Part shown: piece by piece, positions 16,427 through 25,792 of the stretch
Numbering within the stretch: the first letter of the stretch is position 1
Layout of the letters: each line of letters starts with the position of its first letter
Assembly: GCF_900198655.1 (NCBI RefSeq)
Contig: NZ_FZPO01000006.1
Coordinates: 1-40,528 of the forward strand
Length of the DNA stretch: 40,528 bases
Reading direction: 5' to 3'
Source: Helicobacter equorum
GTDB lineage: Bacteria > Campylobacterota > Campylobacteria > Campylobacterales > Helicobacteraceae
The notes under the pieces: model-generated
The model's input: only the letters and a program-made list of their open reading frames with translations
The model's database searches: none
Told to the model about the DNA's origin: nothing
Made by a program: the position numbers and the translations under genes

Positions 16427-18064
16427 ATGAAAAATCTGTCCGTTCGTTCGCAGCTAAGTCTAGGATTTGGTATTCTTGTTACGCTTATTTTGGTTATTGT
16501 CGTCGTAGGATACATGAAGGTAAGTTTTATTTCTGAGACATTAGAAGAAATTAATCAAGTGAATTCTGTCAAACAAAGGTATGCTATTAATTTCCGTGGT
16601 AGTGTTCATGATCGATCTGTAGCCATTAGAGATATTATTTTGTTTGTAGAATCTAAAGAAATGCAAGAAACCTACAAACTTATCCAAAAGCTTGAAGAAA
16701 ACTATGCTACCAACGCCAAACAACTTGATGAGATTTTTCAAAATGCTGACATGGTAGATGAAAAGGAAAAAGGGATTTTAAATAACATTAAAGCAGTAGA
16801 GGCAAAGACTATGCCTTTGGCAAAACAGCTTATTGATTTTGCTCTTGCTAATGAGAATGCTAAAGCTACAACATTGCTAGATTCTAAAGTGCGGGGGTAT
16901 TTTGTAGAATGGCTTACAGCCATTAACCAATTTATTGATTATCAGGAGGCTAAAAACAAGGTGGCTAGTGATATAGAACAAGCAAGTGTTTCTTCATATC
17001 TTACCACTGCCATTTGGCTTACTATTATTGCTGTTGTTATCGCTGTGCTTGTTTCTGTATTTATTATCAAGAATCTTATGTCTTCTCTTGGTGGTGAACC
17101 TAGAGTGGTGGCAGAGATTATGCGTAAGATTGCACAAGGTAACCTCCAGCAAGATATTGGCACAAAAGTCCCAAATAGCTTGCTAGATGCTACAGCAAAA
17201 ATGCAAGAGCAACTCAAGATAATCGTGCGTGAGCTTACAAGCAATGCCCAAGATCTTAACCTCAAAGCTAAAAGCGTGGCAGAATCTTCAGACGAAGCGA
17301 CTAAGGTATTAACTCAACAAGTGCAGTCTTCATCAGATTCGGCACAAAAGATTCATGAAATTGCACAAAATACAGATAACATAGCTCAAGTAGCAACACA
17401 AACAGAAGAAAACTCCTCACGCACAACAGAACTTTCTCAAAAAGGTCGTGATGCACTTACACAAACTGTGAGTGAGATCGAAAGAATTGCCCAGACGGTA
17501 AATAGTTCTAATGAGCATATTAAATCACTTGAAAAACACGCACAAGATATTAGTTCAAGCACACAGCTTATCAAAGATATTGCAGATCAAACAAATCTCT
17601 TGGCGCTCAATGCTGCAATCGAAGCAGCAAGGGCAGGTGAGCACGGAAGAGGTTTTGCGGTGGTGGCGGATTCTGTGCGTCAGCTTGCAGAACGCACCCA
17701 AGATGCAACTTCAGAAATCGCGGCAATGATACAAATTATCCAAAGTGAAACGCAAACAAGCGTTGAGGCTATGGAGGCAGCCGTACCACAAGCCGAAAAA
17801 GGTTTGCAGCTTGCACATGAGGCGACAAATATTCTTAATGAAATTCACCAACAAGCTCAAGATTCGCTCACAAAAGCAAAAGATGTGGCAAAAGCTTCAC
17901 ATGAGCAAGTAGAAGTCATCGGACAAGTAAATACAACTATTTCTAAAATGGCAGAAATTTCTAAGCAAACAGCTGAACTTATGGAGAAAAATACAAGTGC
18001 GAGTGAGAGTTTGGAGCAAATTTCAGCAACACTCAAACAACATATAGCGCATTTCAAAATATAG
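16427..18064 (+). CDS. Methyl-accepting chemotaxis protein
   Basis: A 545-residue transmembrane chemoreceptor. Helix 1 spans about residues 10-32 ([18 protein letters not shown]) and helix 2 about 190-213 ([23 protein letters not shown]). The 155-residue periplasmic part between them is helical and contains [15 protein letters not shown], resembling four-helix-bundle sensor domains. A HAMP segment follows ([20 protein letters not shown]). The signalling tip is [29 protein letters not shown], essentially universal for receptors that bind CheA/CheW. The ligand is unknown. It has its own promoter, and the ABC-F gene starts 8 bases after its stop. Confidence 0.95.
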   Translation: MKNLSVRSQLSLGFGILVTLILVIVVVGYMKVSFISETLEEINQVNSVKQRYAINFRGSVHDRSVAIRDIILFVESKEMQETYKLIQKLEENYATNAKQLDEIFQNADMVDEKEKGILNNIKAVEAKTMPLAKQLIDFALANENAKATTLLDSKVRGYFVEWLTAINQFIDYQEAKNKVASDIEQASVSSYLTTAIWLTIIAVVIAVLVSVFIIKNLMSSLGGEPRVVAEIMRKIAQGNLQQDIGTKVPNSLLDATAKMQEQLKIIVRELTSNAQDLNLKAKSVAESSDEATKVLTQQVQSSSDSAQKIHEIAQNTDNIAQVATQTEENSSRTTELSQKGRDALTQTVSEIERIAQTVNSSNEHIKSLEKHAQDISSSTQLIKDIADQTNLLALNAAIEAARAGEHGRGFAVVADSVRQLAERTQDATSEIAAMIQIIQSETQTSVEAMEAAVPQAEKGLQLAHEATNILNEIHQQAQDSLTKAKDVAKASHEQVEVIGQVNTTISKMAEISKQTAELMEKNTSASESLEQISATLKQHIAHFKI

Positions 18065-18071
18065 GTGTCAT

Positions 18072-19679
18072 ATGTTACAGACTATTAATCTCTCAATGCG
18101 TTATCCGACAAAGAAACTCTTTGAAAATGTTAATATTACCTTAGATTCTGGAAAGCGCTATGGGCTTATTGGGGCTAATGGTGCTGGAAAATCAACTTTT
18201 TTAAAAATTTTAAGTGGTATGTATGAAGCTAGTGGCGGAGAGGTGGTTATCTCGCCGAATGCTAGACTTGGAGTTTTGGGGCAGGATCAATATGCTTTTG
18301 AGGATTTAAGTCTTAAAGATGCAGTGCTTATTGGCAATAAGCGATTATATGATGCCATAAAACGCAAAGAATATTTGTATGAAAATGCAGATTTGAGCGA
18401 TGAAGCAGTGAATAATGAATTAGGTGAGCTCGAGATGGTTTGTGCCGAAGAAGATCCTATGTATGAATATGACGTGGTAATACAAAAGATTCTAGAAGAT
18501 TTAGGATTCCCAGCACCTATGCATGATGATTTGATGAGTACATTAACAGGTGGGGATAAATTTAAGATTCTCTTAGCCCAAGCACTTTTTCCTAAGCCCG
18601 ATATTTTGCTTTTAGATGAACCGACAAATAACCTTGATTTGCCTTCAATTGCGTGGCTAGAAGAAAGTTTAAAACGCCATGAAGGCACGATGGTTGTGAT
18701 TTCACATGATAGGCATTTTCTTAATAGCGTTTGCACGCATATTTTGGATATGGATTTTGGAAGTGTGCGCGAGTTTAGCGGAAATTATGATGATTGGTAT
18801 ATTGTTTCCACTTTGATTGCTAAGCAACAAGAAGCCGATCGTAACAAAAAGCTCAAAGAAAAAGAGGAATTAGAAAATTTTATCCGTAGATTTTCAGCTA
18901 ATGCATCAAAGGCAAAACAAGCCACAAGTCGCCAAAAACAACTTGACAAATTGGATATACAGAATCTTGCGGTAAGCTCAAGGCGCGATCCTAGTATTGT
19001 TTTTAAACCAAACCGCACGATTGGTAATGAAGCATTGGAATGTGAAAATATCTCTAAAAGTTATGGCACAAAAAAAATACTAGAAAATTTAAGTCTAAAA
19101 ATTTTGCCCGGTGATAAGATTGCACTCATTGGAGCAAATGGTGTGGGAAAAAGCACATTATTGCAGATTTTGGTTGAGGAGCTTATTGCAGATTCTGGCG
19201 TTGTGAAATGGGGCGCAACTATAGAGCGTAGTTATTTCCCTCAAAATGTGAGTGAAGAGATACGAGGTGAGGAGAGCTTGTATGAATGGCTTAGGGGTTT
19301 TGATAAGAAGAAAGAAAGCACAGAGATACGCAATGCACTTGGAAGAATGCTTTTTAGTGGAGAAGAGCAAGAAAAATCAATCAATGCCTTAAGTGGTGGG
19401 GAAAAACACAGAATGGTGTTAAGCAAAATTATGCTTGAAGGTGGAAATTTCTTGGTGCTTGATGAGCCTACCAATCATCTTGACCTTGAATCCATTATAG
19501 CGCTTGGCGAGGCATTATATCGATTTGGTGGGAATGTGATATGCGTAAGTCACGATAGAGAGCTTATTGATGCCTATGCGAATCGTATTATCGAGCTTAT
19601 ACCACAAGAAAATGGTGCAGCAAAGGTCGTTGATTTTCGCGGAAGTTATGAAGAATACTTAGAATCTAAAGTATCTTAA
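18072..19679 (+). CDS. ABC-F family ATPase
   Basis: A 535-residue soluble protein with two ATP-binding cassettes and no membrane helices. Cassette 1 has GANGAGKST, signature LTGGDKFKI and LLLDEPTNNLDL; cassette 2 has GANGVGKST, signature LSGGEKHRM and LVLDEPTNHLDL. The charged linker (about residues 245-315, rich in Lys, Glu and Arg) is the helical arm that reaches into the ribosomal exit site in this family. Length and sequence look closest to the YbiT branch. ABC-F proteins act on stalled or antibiotic-bound ribosomes; the exact role here is unknown. A clear terminator follows. Confidence 0.92.
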   Translation: MLQTINLSMRYPTKKLFENVNITLDSGKRYGLIGANGAGKSTFLKILSGMYEASGGEVVISPNARLGVLGQDQYAFEDLSLKDAVLIGNKRLYDAIKRKEYLYENADLSDEAVNNELGELEMVCAEEDPMYEYDVVIQKILEDLGFPAPMHDDLMSTLTGGDKFKILLAQALFPKPDILLLDEPTNNLDLPSIAWLEESLKRHEGTMVVISHDRHFLNSVCTHILDMDFGSVREFSGNYDDWYIVSTLIAKQQEADRNKKLKEKEELENFIRRFSANASKAKQATSRQKQLDKLDIQNLAVSSRRDPSIVFKPNRTIGNEALECENISKSYGTKKILENLSLKILPGDKIALIGANGVGKSTLLQILVEELIADSGVVKWGATIERSYFPQNVSEEIRGEESLYEWLRGFDKKKESTEIRNALGRMLFSGEEQEKSINALSGGEKHRMVLSKIMLEGGNFLVLDEPTNHLDLESIIALGEALYRFGGNVICVSHDRELIDAYANRIIELIPQENGAAKVVDFRGSYEEYLESKVS

Positions 19680-19689
19680 AAGTATTGCG

Positions 19690-19711
19690 TGGGACTTTAT
19701 AGTCCCATTTT
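19690..19711 (+). terminator. Terminator of the ABC-F gene
   Basis: TGGGACT (19690-19696), loop TTAT, AGTCCCA (19701-19707), then TTTT: a compact intrinsic terminator. It overlaps the 3' end of the convergent glcD gene, whose last codons and stop are part of the hairpin. Confidence 0.75.
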
Positions 19712-21091
19712 GCCCGGATTTAAAATATTATTAGGATCAAAGGCGTGTTTGATAACCCTAAAGAGATTCATTTCCTCTTCACTAAATGCTAGTGGCATAA
19801 ATGGAGCTTTTGTTAGTCCAATGCCATGCTCACCACTTAATGTCCCTTCTAAATCCACAGCGACTCTAAAAATCTCTTCTATGCATGCATAGCCACGCGC
19901 CAATTCCTCTGGATCATCAGGGTTTGGTACCATGACATTGGTATGCACATTGCCATCGCCTGTGTGCCCAAAACACGGAATTTTGAAGTTATATTGTTGG
20001 CTTAAGCGGTTGATGTGTTCCAAAAGTTCGGGTAAACGCGATCGAGGGACGGTAATATCTTCATTGAGTTTCTTTTTGCCATAAATTGTGATACTTTGGC
20101 TAGCATTGCGTCTAGCAAACCAAAGATCTTCCTCTTCTTTGGTGTTTTTGGCTTTTTTGAAATCCGTGCATCCATTTTCTTTAAATTTTTGCTCAAGTTG
20201 GGTAAGTTGATAGTCTAATACCTCTTGCATATCCCCATCTACTTGTGTAATAAGGATAGCACCAGCGTCTGTAGGCAAGCCTTTAGAAAAGCGTTCTTCA
20301 ACTGCACGAATACTAAGGTTATCCAAAAATTCCATAGCCACAGGCGTAATGCCACTTGCCATTGTTTTATAGACAGCATTCATTGCGTCATTGATAGTAG
20401 CAAACACACCCATAGCAGATTGGCGAAGTTTTGGCTTGGCGATGAGTTTGAGTGTGATTTCTGTGATGACAGCCAGAGTTCCCTCACTAGCAATGAGAAT
20501 CCCTGCGATATTATATCCTGCTACATCTTTAATCGTTTTTTTACCGGCTTTGATAATATCCCCATTAGGTAGTACGGCACGTAGTGCCATAACATAATCT
20601 TTGGTGATACCATATTTTGCAGCGCGCATACCACCAGCATTTTCACTGACATTGCCACCCAAGGTGCTATATTCTTGGCTTGCAGGATCCGGTGGATAAA
20701 AGAGTCCTCGTTTTTCTACTTCATTTTGAAAATGCTTGTTAATCACTCCTGGTTGCACGCGTGCGATGAGATTTTTTTCATCAATTTCTAGAATCTGATT
20801 AAAGTATTTTTCAAGTGCTAGGACAATCCCACCATTTGCTGGTAGCGCACCACCTGTAAAGCCACTTCCTGCACCACGAGGAATGATAGCTATTTTATGT
20901 GTGTTGCAGTATTTAAGCACCTCACTTACATCGTGTTCATCTTTTGGATATACCACTGCTTGAGGTTCATAACGCTCTCTTGTAGCATCATAGCAATATG
21001 CTATGCGATGGGCAGTGTCATCATAGCAGTTTTCTTCACCTACAATATTTTTGAGTGCACGTATATGCGCAGAATCTAATGGTGCGATCAT
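19697..21091 (-). CDS. glcD: FAD-linked oxidase, glycolate oxidase subunit GlcD type
   Basis: A 464-residue flavoprotein. The N-terminal FAD-binding domain holds AVVYPKDEHDVSEVLKYCNTH, PRGAGSGFTGGALP and GGNVSENAGGMRAAKYG. The C-terminal FAD-oxidase domain holds the metal/substrate region CFGHTGDGNVHTNVM and SGEHGIGLTKAPFM. The family oxidises D-2-hydroxy acids such as glycolate or D-lactate and passes electrons to the respiratory chain with iron-sulfur partners; those partners (GlcE/GlcF) are not in the window, so the exact substrate is open. It is the last gene of a six-gene run and starts 8 bases after the previous stop. Confidence 0.92.
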   Translation of the reverse strand: MIAPLDSAHIRALKNIVGEENCYDDTAHRIAYCYDATRERYEPQAVVYPKDEHDVSEVLKYCNTHKIAIIPRGAGSGFTGGALPANGGIVLALEKYFNQILEIDEKNLIARVQPGVINKHFQNEVEKRGLFYPPDPASQEYSTLGGNVSENAGGMRAAKYGITKDYVMALRAVLPNGDIIKAGKKTIKDVAGYNIAGILIASEGTLAVITEITLKLIAKPKLRQSAMGVFATINDAMNAVYKTMASGITPVAMEFLDNLSIRAVEERFSKGLPTDAGAILITQVDGDMQEVLDYQLTQLEQKFKENGCTDFKKAKNTKEEEDLWFARRNASQSITIYGKKKLNEDITVPRSRLPELLEHINRLSQQYNFKIPCFGHTGDGNVHTNVMVPNPDDPEELARGYACIEEIFRVAVDLEGTLSGEHGIGLTKAPFMPLAFSEEEMNLFRVIKHAFDPNNILNPGKMGL

Positions 21092-21099
21092 AGTAGCTC

Positions 21100-22122
21100 C
21101 TAAATATTACATTGATTAAAGAATATATCAAGCGGATAATGTTTCCCGCTTTCTTTAAGATCGAGATAGGCATCAATAAGGCGATATTCATCTTTGCCAT
21201 GCAATGCGCGTCGTTCTTTGGCTTTTTCAATCATTTCAAGCTCAAACATCACATAAAATAGTGCATTTTCGGCGTGCTCATCATTATTGGCTAAAGATTC
21301 AAAAAGTTTATACCACGCATCGGGTTGGAGGATAGTTTGGTTTTGTTGGGCAAGCTCGACATAATCTTGGGCACAAAAGTGCATCTGTTTGCAGATGTCA
21401 GAGAGTTTTTGTGCATCAAACACATCACTATGAGCGACAAAGGCTTGTATAAGTGAAGATTTCATAGAAGCATTATAGGGTATTTGCAAACTAAATAGTC
21501 GTTCTAAATCCTTAGATGATCCATTGCCTAAAATTTGGATTAGAGCAAAATCTTTAATTTCTTGAGGGTTATTTTCACTAAGTGCATTAAAGGCAAATTT
21601 GTTATCGCTTTGAATCTTGTTTTTAAGATTTTGGATAAAAAATTTATTCTCTTTACTAAGATTATAGGCGCGTAAATCCACATTTTTACCATTCATCACA
21701 TCTTTGTAATTTTCAAAGAGTTTATCAATCTTTGGCTCAAAGCATTCTTTTGAATCTAATCGCGGTTTGAGGTAAAAGCGCGCTAAAATCTTAGAAAGCT
21801 TGGAAATATCGGCATTTTTATATACACGAGATTCTATAGGTTTATTGAGTGCTTGTTCGTTTATTTGCGAAAAGAGATAATTAAAATCGTTACGTGTGCG
21901 GTAGGATTGTATTAAGGTGTTTGCCCACGATGATGCAAAAAGCAAAGAGCTACAAAGACAAAAGATAAGCACGATGATAATAAGCCATAGTGTAACTGGG
22001 AGATTAAGATCTCGATTGTTTGGGAGTGTGAGGGTAAAATTTCCAAGCTCAAGTGTGTAGGCGTATATCCCCAAAATTGCACAAAATATCACGACAAACG
22101 CTATGTAGTATTTAAATCGCAT
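21100..22122 (-). CDS. Membrane-anchored protein of unknown function
   Basis: A 340-residue protein I do not recognise by family. Two hydrophobic helices lie at the N-terminus (about residues 5-22, YIAFVVIFCAILGIYAY, and about 45-68, LWLIIIVLIFCLCSSLLFA), with a short periplasmic loop between. The remaining 270 residues are soluble, largely helical and rich in Asn, Lys, Asp and Leu. A cysteine pair occurs in DICKQMHFCAQDYVEL and another Cys at the extreme end (FFNQCNI). It lies 2 bases from dksA and 8 from glcD, so it is clearly part of the operon. Confidence 0.8.
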   Translation of the reverse strand: MRFKYYIAFVVIFCAILGIYAYTLELGNFTLTLPNNRDLNLPVTLWLIIIVLIFCLCSSLLFASSWANTLIQSYRTRNDFNYLFSQINEQALNKPIESRVYKNADISKLSKILARFYLKPRLDSKECFEPKIDKLFENYKDVMNGKNVDLRAYNLSKENKFFIQNLKNKIQSDNKFAFNALSENNPQEIKDFALIQILGNGSSKDLERLFSLQIPYNASMKSSLIQAFVAHSDVFDAQKLSDICKQMHFCAQDYVELAQQNQTILQPDAWYKLFESLANNDEHAENALFYVMFELEMIEKAKERRALHGKDEYRLIDAYLDLKESGKHYPLDIFFNQCNI

Positions 22123-22124
22123 TG

Positions 22125-22508
22125 TTACTCCTTATTGTTTTTTGATGTTTTTAATTTTTGCTCTAGAATCTGTTTTTTTTCTACATGTTCACGACAATCT
22201 ATGCAATATTTTGCGTGCGGTTTAAATTTTAAACGCTCAATATCTATTTCATCATCACACATTTCACAGATTCCGTAGGTCTTGTTTTTGATTTTTGTGA
22301 GTGCATAGTCTATATCATCAATTTCTGCTTTTTGCAGTTCTAAGATATTGGCAACTTTTGTCTCATATAATGCAGCTGCCACGACATCGCTATCATCAGA
22401 AAGTCTAGAGTTATACCATTGCTCCATAAGTTCTTTTTTCTCCACCATAGAATCTACTAGAGTCTGCCTTCTTTGTGTTAATAATGCGTGAAAAAACTCG
22501 TAATCCAT
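22125..22508 (-). CDS. dksA: DksA/TraR-type zinc-finger protein
   Basis: A 127-residue protein with a coiled-coil N-terminal half (LLTQRRQTLVDSMVEKKEL...) and a C-terminal four-cysteine zinc finger: GICEMCDDEIDIERLKFKPHAKYCIDC, the DksA signature. DksA binds in the RNA polymerase secondary channel and, with ppGpp, adjusts transcription of ribosomal and amino-acid genes. The usual acidic tip between the helices reads SRLSDDSDVVAAAL. Length is a little below the E. coli protein. It lies in the rlmH-dksA part of the operon, so translation-related genes are grouped here. Confidence 0.88.
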   Translation of the reverse strand: MDYEFFHALLTQRRQTLVDSMVEKKELMEQWYNSRLSDDSDVVAAALYETKVANILELQKAEIDDIDYALTKIKNKTYGICEMCDDEIDIERLKFKPHAKYCIDCREHVEKKQILEQKLKTSKNNKE

Positions 22509-22526
22509 AATTCCCTCTTTTGGCTA

Positions 22527-22985
22527 CTATTTGTGGTAAGGGTGATTTGCCATAATACTTAGTGCTCGATATATCTGCTCACATAGCACAAGTTTAGCAA
22601 TTTTATGACTTAGGGTAAGTGGCGTGAGACTTAGATTCTGCATAGAGTGTAAAAATTTTTCCTCAAAACCATACGCACCTGCAATAAAAAAATTTACTTC
22701 TCGGTGATTTGCAATGAGACTGGCAAATTGATGAGAATCTAGCATTTTTGCTTGTGGGTGTAGTGCGATACAGAGGCTTGAAGCCGTATTTTTTAGAAAT
22801 GGCATAAAGGCATCAGAGTAAGATTCTTGTGCTTTTGTAGCAGAGATTTTTTGTGCTTTGGCAATGGCATTGTTAAAGATATTATGTATGTGTAATCGTG
22901 CACCAAAAGCTTTACATTTCACTACAAAATCCTCTACAAGTGTCTCTGAATCTGCCCTGTTAATACAATATAGGTTGTATTTCAT
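22527..22985 (-). CDS. rlmH: 23S rRNA (pseudouridine1915-N3)-methyltransferase RlmH
   Basis: A 152-residue SPOUT-fold methyltransferase. The AdoMet-binding knot is visible as NFFIAGAYGFEEKFLHS (family pattern F-x-I-G-G-x-x-G) followed by LTLSHKIAKLVLCEQIYRALSIMANHPYHK, the typical RlmH end. Here the glycine pair is Ala-Gly. The enzyme methylates pseudouridine 1915 in helix 69 of assembled ribosomes. Its start lies inside the end of accD (26-base overlap), indicating coupled translation. Confidence 0.92.
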   Translation of the reverse strand: MKYNLYCINRADSETLVEDFVVKCKAFGARLHIHNIFNNAIAKAQKISATKAQESYSDAFMPFLKNTASSLCIALHPQAKMLDSHQFASLIANHREVNFFIAGAYGFEEKFLHSMQNLSLTPLTLSHKIAKLVLCEQIYRALSIMANHPYHK

Positions 22986-23829
22986 GATGTTTGGTAAGGT
23001 ATCTTATCAAGTCTGCAAGGGTTTTTTTCAAGCTTTTGCGCTCAACAACCATATCAATAAGTCCGTGTTCTAGCAAAAATTCCGCAGTTTGAAAGCCCTG
23101 TGGCAAGTCCGCACCAATAGTTTGCTTAATAACGCGAGGACCAGCAAAACCGATGATTGCACCTGGTTCAGCAATAATCACATCTCCCAAAAATGCAAAA
23201 CTCGCACTTACTCCACCAAATGTCGGATCGCTAAGTATAGAGATAAAAGGAAGCTTGGCGGCAGAAAGTTTATTCAGTGCAGCAGATGTTTTTGCCATTT
23301 GCATGAGTGAGTAGGTGGATTCTTGCATTCTTGCACCACCACTTGTAGAGCATATAACAAGGGCTTGGTGTTTTTGTATAGCACGATTGATAGCACGCAC
23401 AATCTTTTCACCCTCTACAGAACCCAAAGAACCGCCCATAAAAGAGAAATCAAACACAACAAGTTGCATACCAATACCATCGATAAAGGCTTCTCCTGCT
23501 ATTGCAGAGCTTGGTCTACCACTTTTTTGCTCACCTTCTTGAATTCGTTGTTTATAGCTTTTTTTATCCACAAACTCTAGGGGATCGACGGGACGCAAAT
23601 CTCTATCGTGCTCCTCAAAACTTCCAGTATCGCATAAGAGCTCAATTCTCTCTTGTGCGGAGATTCTAAGATGGTGATTACATTTTGGGCATACTTGTGA
23701 TTGAGAAAATACTTCTTTGTAATACATAAGCGCATTACAATTAGGGCATTTCACCCAATGCGAAGGTGCTTCATTCTTTTGGGCGCGTGGTTCAGCTTTT
23801 TTGGATTTGAAGAAATCGCTAAATGACAT
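22960..23829 (-). CDS. accD: Acetyl-CoA carboxylase carboxyltransferase beta subunit
   Basis: A 289-residue protein. The N-terminal zinc ribbon is WVKCPNCNALMYYKEV...VCPKCNHHLRIS. The carboxyltransferase core has SFMGGSLGSVEGEKIVRAI, CSTSGGARMQEST, LSDPTFGGVSASFAFLGD and GFAGPRVIKQTIG. AccD pairs with AccA to move the carboxyl group from biotin to acetyl-CoA, the first committed step of fatty-acid synthesis. The gene starts 3 bases after the suhB-like stop. Confidence 0.96.
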   Translation of the reverse strand: MSFSDFFKSKKAEPRAQKNEAPSHWVKCPNCNALMYYKEVFSQSQVCPKCNHHLRISAQERIELLCDTGSFEEHDRDLRPVDPLEFVDKKSYKQRIQEGEQKSGRPSSAIAGEAFIDGIGMQLVVFDFSFMGGSLGSVEGEKIVRAINRAIQKHQALVICSTSGGARMQESTYSLMQMAKTSAALNKLSAAKLPFISILSDPTFGGVSASFAFLGDVIIAEPGAIIGFAGPRVIKQTIGADLPQGFQTAEFLLEHGLIDMVVERKSLKKTLADLIRYLTKHHEIQPILY

Positions 23830-23832
23830 AAT

Positions 23833-24609
23833 CTAATCCTTGCTTTGTGTGAGAAGTTGCGTAATGGTATCAAAAATTTGCTTATCTTTGCTTATAAGCA
23901 AAAAATCTTCATTATGGTTTATATGTAGTCCTTGTGCGAGAAATAGTCCTGCTTTGCTATCATAATGTCGTATCTTGCCTACAAAAAGCATAAAACTTAC
24001 CTTATGAGCCATACTGATAGAGAGCGCACTTGCCCCCAAAGATCGGAATTTTAGATGATGAGCAAATAATAGATTTGCGATGTTGGGATTTGAGTAGGCT
24101 TTTTCAAAAATGCCACATTTTGGATTTTTGGTATAAACTAATGGCGTGGGATTTGGATTGTTAAGATCTAATGTAAAAAGCATATCATTACTCCGTGCTA
24201 TGAGTGTTTTGGTACAAAAATTTATCACAATAGCTTCTTTGCAATCTCCTTGTTTATCACACAATGCCACAGAAGCACCATAGTAGGGAATCTGTGAGAG
24301 AAAATTATCGCTTCCATCAAGTGGATCGAGAACAATAAGAGAATCTGTGGGTTTTGCAGATGGAATCACACCACTTTCTTCAGAATCTATGTCTGCAAGA
24401 TGTGATAGGTGCTTGATAAAGATTCTTTGGCATTCCAAATCCGCACCTATACTAATATCGCCACCCACACCTTGCGTGTGTTTTACAAAAAGTGCGCTAT
24501 CTTTGGAATCTAAGAGCGTGATAATCTCTTTTGTAGCTTGTATGCTTGCACTTAGAAATTCTGTGAGTTTGATATTTGGCGTGTGTGGTTTGATAATGTC
24601 TAGATTCAT
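23833..24609 (-). CDS. Inositol monophosphatase-family phosphatase
   Basis: A 258-residue Mg-dependent phosphatase of the IMPase/FBPase/CysQ superfamily. Metal-binding residues appear in DIDSEESGVIP and in the signature VLDPLDGSDNFLSQIPYYGASVAL (DPLDGSxN). The second signature (usual W-D-x-A-x-G) is here HYDSKAGLFLAQ. Sequence alone does not tell inositol phosphate, PAP (CysQ) or sugar-phosphate activity. It is the first gene of the operon with accD, rlmH, dksA, the membrane protein and glcD. An AAGGAC ribosome site precedes the ATG, and its promoter lies in the 115-base gap shared with recO. Confidence 0.87.
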   Translation of the reverse strand: MNLDIIKPHTPNIKLTEFLSASIQATKEIITLLDSKDSALFVKHTQGVGGDISIGADLECQRIFIKHLSHLADIDSEESGVIPSAKPTDSLIVLDPLDGSDNFLSQIPYYGASVALCDKQGDCKEAIVINFCTKTLIARSNDMLFTLDLNNPNPTPLVYTKNPKCGIFEKAYSNPNIANLLFAHHLKFRSLGASALSISMAHKVSFMLFVGKIRHYDSKAGLFLAQGLHINHNEDFLLISKDKQIFDTITQLLTQSKD

Positions 24610-24680
24610 ACAAAGTCCTTATAAAAAACACATAGTTTTGCGTTTATATCGGTTATATCTTTTGAAACACTAAAATGGTG

Positions 24681-24686
24681 TATAAT
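24681..24686 (+). promoter_or_regulatory. -10 box of recO
   Basis: TATAAT 39 bases before the recO ATG. It is enclosed by an inverted repeat (AAATGGT at 24673-24679 and ACCATTT at 24713-24719). No ribosome site is visible before the recO start. Confidence 0.5.
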
Positions 24687-24724
24687 TATGCTAAGTTTTC
24701 TTAAAGAAAGATACCATTTACACT

Positions 24725-25345
24725 ATGCAGGGCTATATCTTAAAAGTCATACCAACTAAAACACAAGATTTAATCGTAAAGATTCTCACTTCACAAAGCT
24801 TTCGGAGTTTTTATCGGTTTTATGGGGCGCGTCATAGCACCATAGGTTTGGGGTATAAGATTGATTTTGAGGAACAGGCTAATGCGCATTTTTTGCCCCA
24901 AGTCCGCCATATTTTGCATTTATCCTTTGGTTGGGAGCGTGAATGGGAGCGTGTGTATGTATGGCAACAATTTTTAGGTTTATTAGAACGACACTTAGAT
25001 GAGGTGTATGAGGTAGGAGAGTTTTATTTTCGGCTTTTGGATATGAGTGCCAAAAAAATTGCCAAACAAAATCCATTTCGTGTGCTTTTAGAATCGTATG
25101 CGAGTTTGTTGGAATATGAGGGGCGTTTGGGGCGACAGGAAGCAAATCGTTGTTTTATTTGTGATGGAATCTTAGAATCTCACATCACTCTAAGTAGAGC
25201 ATTTTTGTTTGCTCACCCTCATTGCGTGCAAGGATTTGTCTTTGAAAAATCACAGATTCTAGAGTTTTTTACACACACTTCGACATTGCACCTAGAAGAC
25301 ACGCAGGTGCAAAAATTATGGCAAATTCTTTGTTTAGGACTTTAG
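24725..25345 (+). CDS. recO: DNA repair protein RecO
   Basis: A 206-residue protein starting MQGYILKVIPTKTQDLIVKIL, which matches the RecO OB-fold N-terminus, and continuing YRFYGARHSTIGLGYKIDF. It is shorter than the E. coli protein (about 240), as expected in Helicobacter. The C-terminal region keeps one CxxC (CFICDG) and a later His-Cys, but not a full four-Cys zinc site. RecO loads RecA on SSB-coated DNA together with RecR. It is divergent from the suhB-like gene and followed 11 bases later by an SMR gene pair. Confidence 0.85.
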   Translation: MQGYILKVIPTKTQDLIVKILTSQSFRSFYRFYGARHSTIGLGYKIDFEEQANAHFLPQVRHILHLSFGWEREWERVYVWQQFLGLLERHLDEVYEVGEFYFRLLDMSAKKIAKQNPFRVLLESYASLLEYEGRLGRQEANRCFICDGILESHITLSRAFLFAHPHCVQGFVFEKSQILEFFTHTSTLHLEDTQVQKLWQILCLGL

Positions 25346-25356
25346 TGGAGGTTTAT

Positions 25357-25791
25357 ATGAATGACAAAAATATATTACAAAAAAGAATTGTTTCGTGGAT
25401 TTTTCTTATTGGGGCAATTATATTAGAAGTCATAGGCGTGAGTATGCTTAAAGCGATTTCTAATCCTATCGTGGGCAATATTGTTATGCTTGTTTTTGTG
25501 AATCTCTCATATGTATTGATGGCGTTTGCACTTCTTGGGATTGCACTTGGCGTAGCGTATTCTGTATGGGAAATTTTGGGGCTTGTAGGGATTATGGTTG
25601 TTAGTTTTGTATTTTTTGAACCCGAACTCACGACATACCAATATGCAGGGATTGTATTGGGATTTTTGGGAATTGTGTGTGTGATCATGGGCGAAAAGCA
25701 CGAATATTGTGAATCTATGCAGGATTCTTGTGATGAGGAGAGTGTGCTAAGCGTATCTTCTCATAATGATACATCTCATCTAAAGGCGTAA
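25357..25791 (+). CDS. SMR-family exporter subunit, MdtJ-like
   Basis: I place the start at the ATG at 25357 (MNDKNILQKR), which has a GGAGG site; a longer frame from 25318 lies inside recO. The 144-residue protein has four helices, the essential glutamate in helix 1 (GAIILEVIGVSMLKA) and MAFALLGIALGVAYSVWEILGLVGIM, which resembles MdtJ, one half of the MdtJI spermidine exporter of E. coli. A polar tail of about 30 residues (EKHEYCESMQDSCDEES...) extends past the last helix. The stop is one base from the start of the partner gene. Confidence 0.83.
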   Translation: MNDKNILQKRIVSWIFLIGAIILEVIGVSMLKAISNPIVGNIVMLVFVNLSYVLMAFALLGIALGVAYSVWEILGLVGIMVVSFVFFEPELTTYQYAGIVLGFLGIVCVIMGEKHEYCESMQDSCDEESVLSVSSHNDTSHLKA

Positions 25792-25792
25792 T

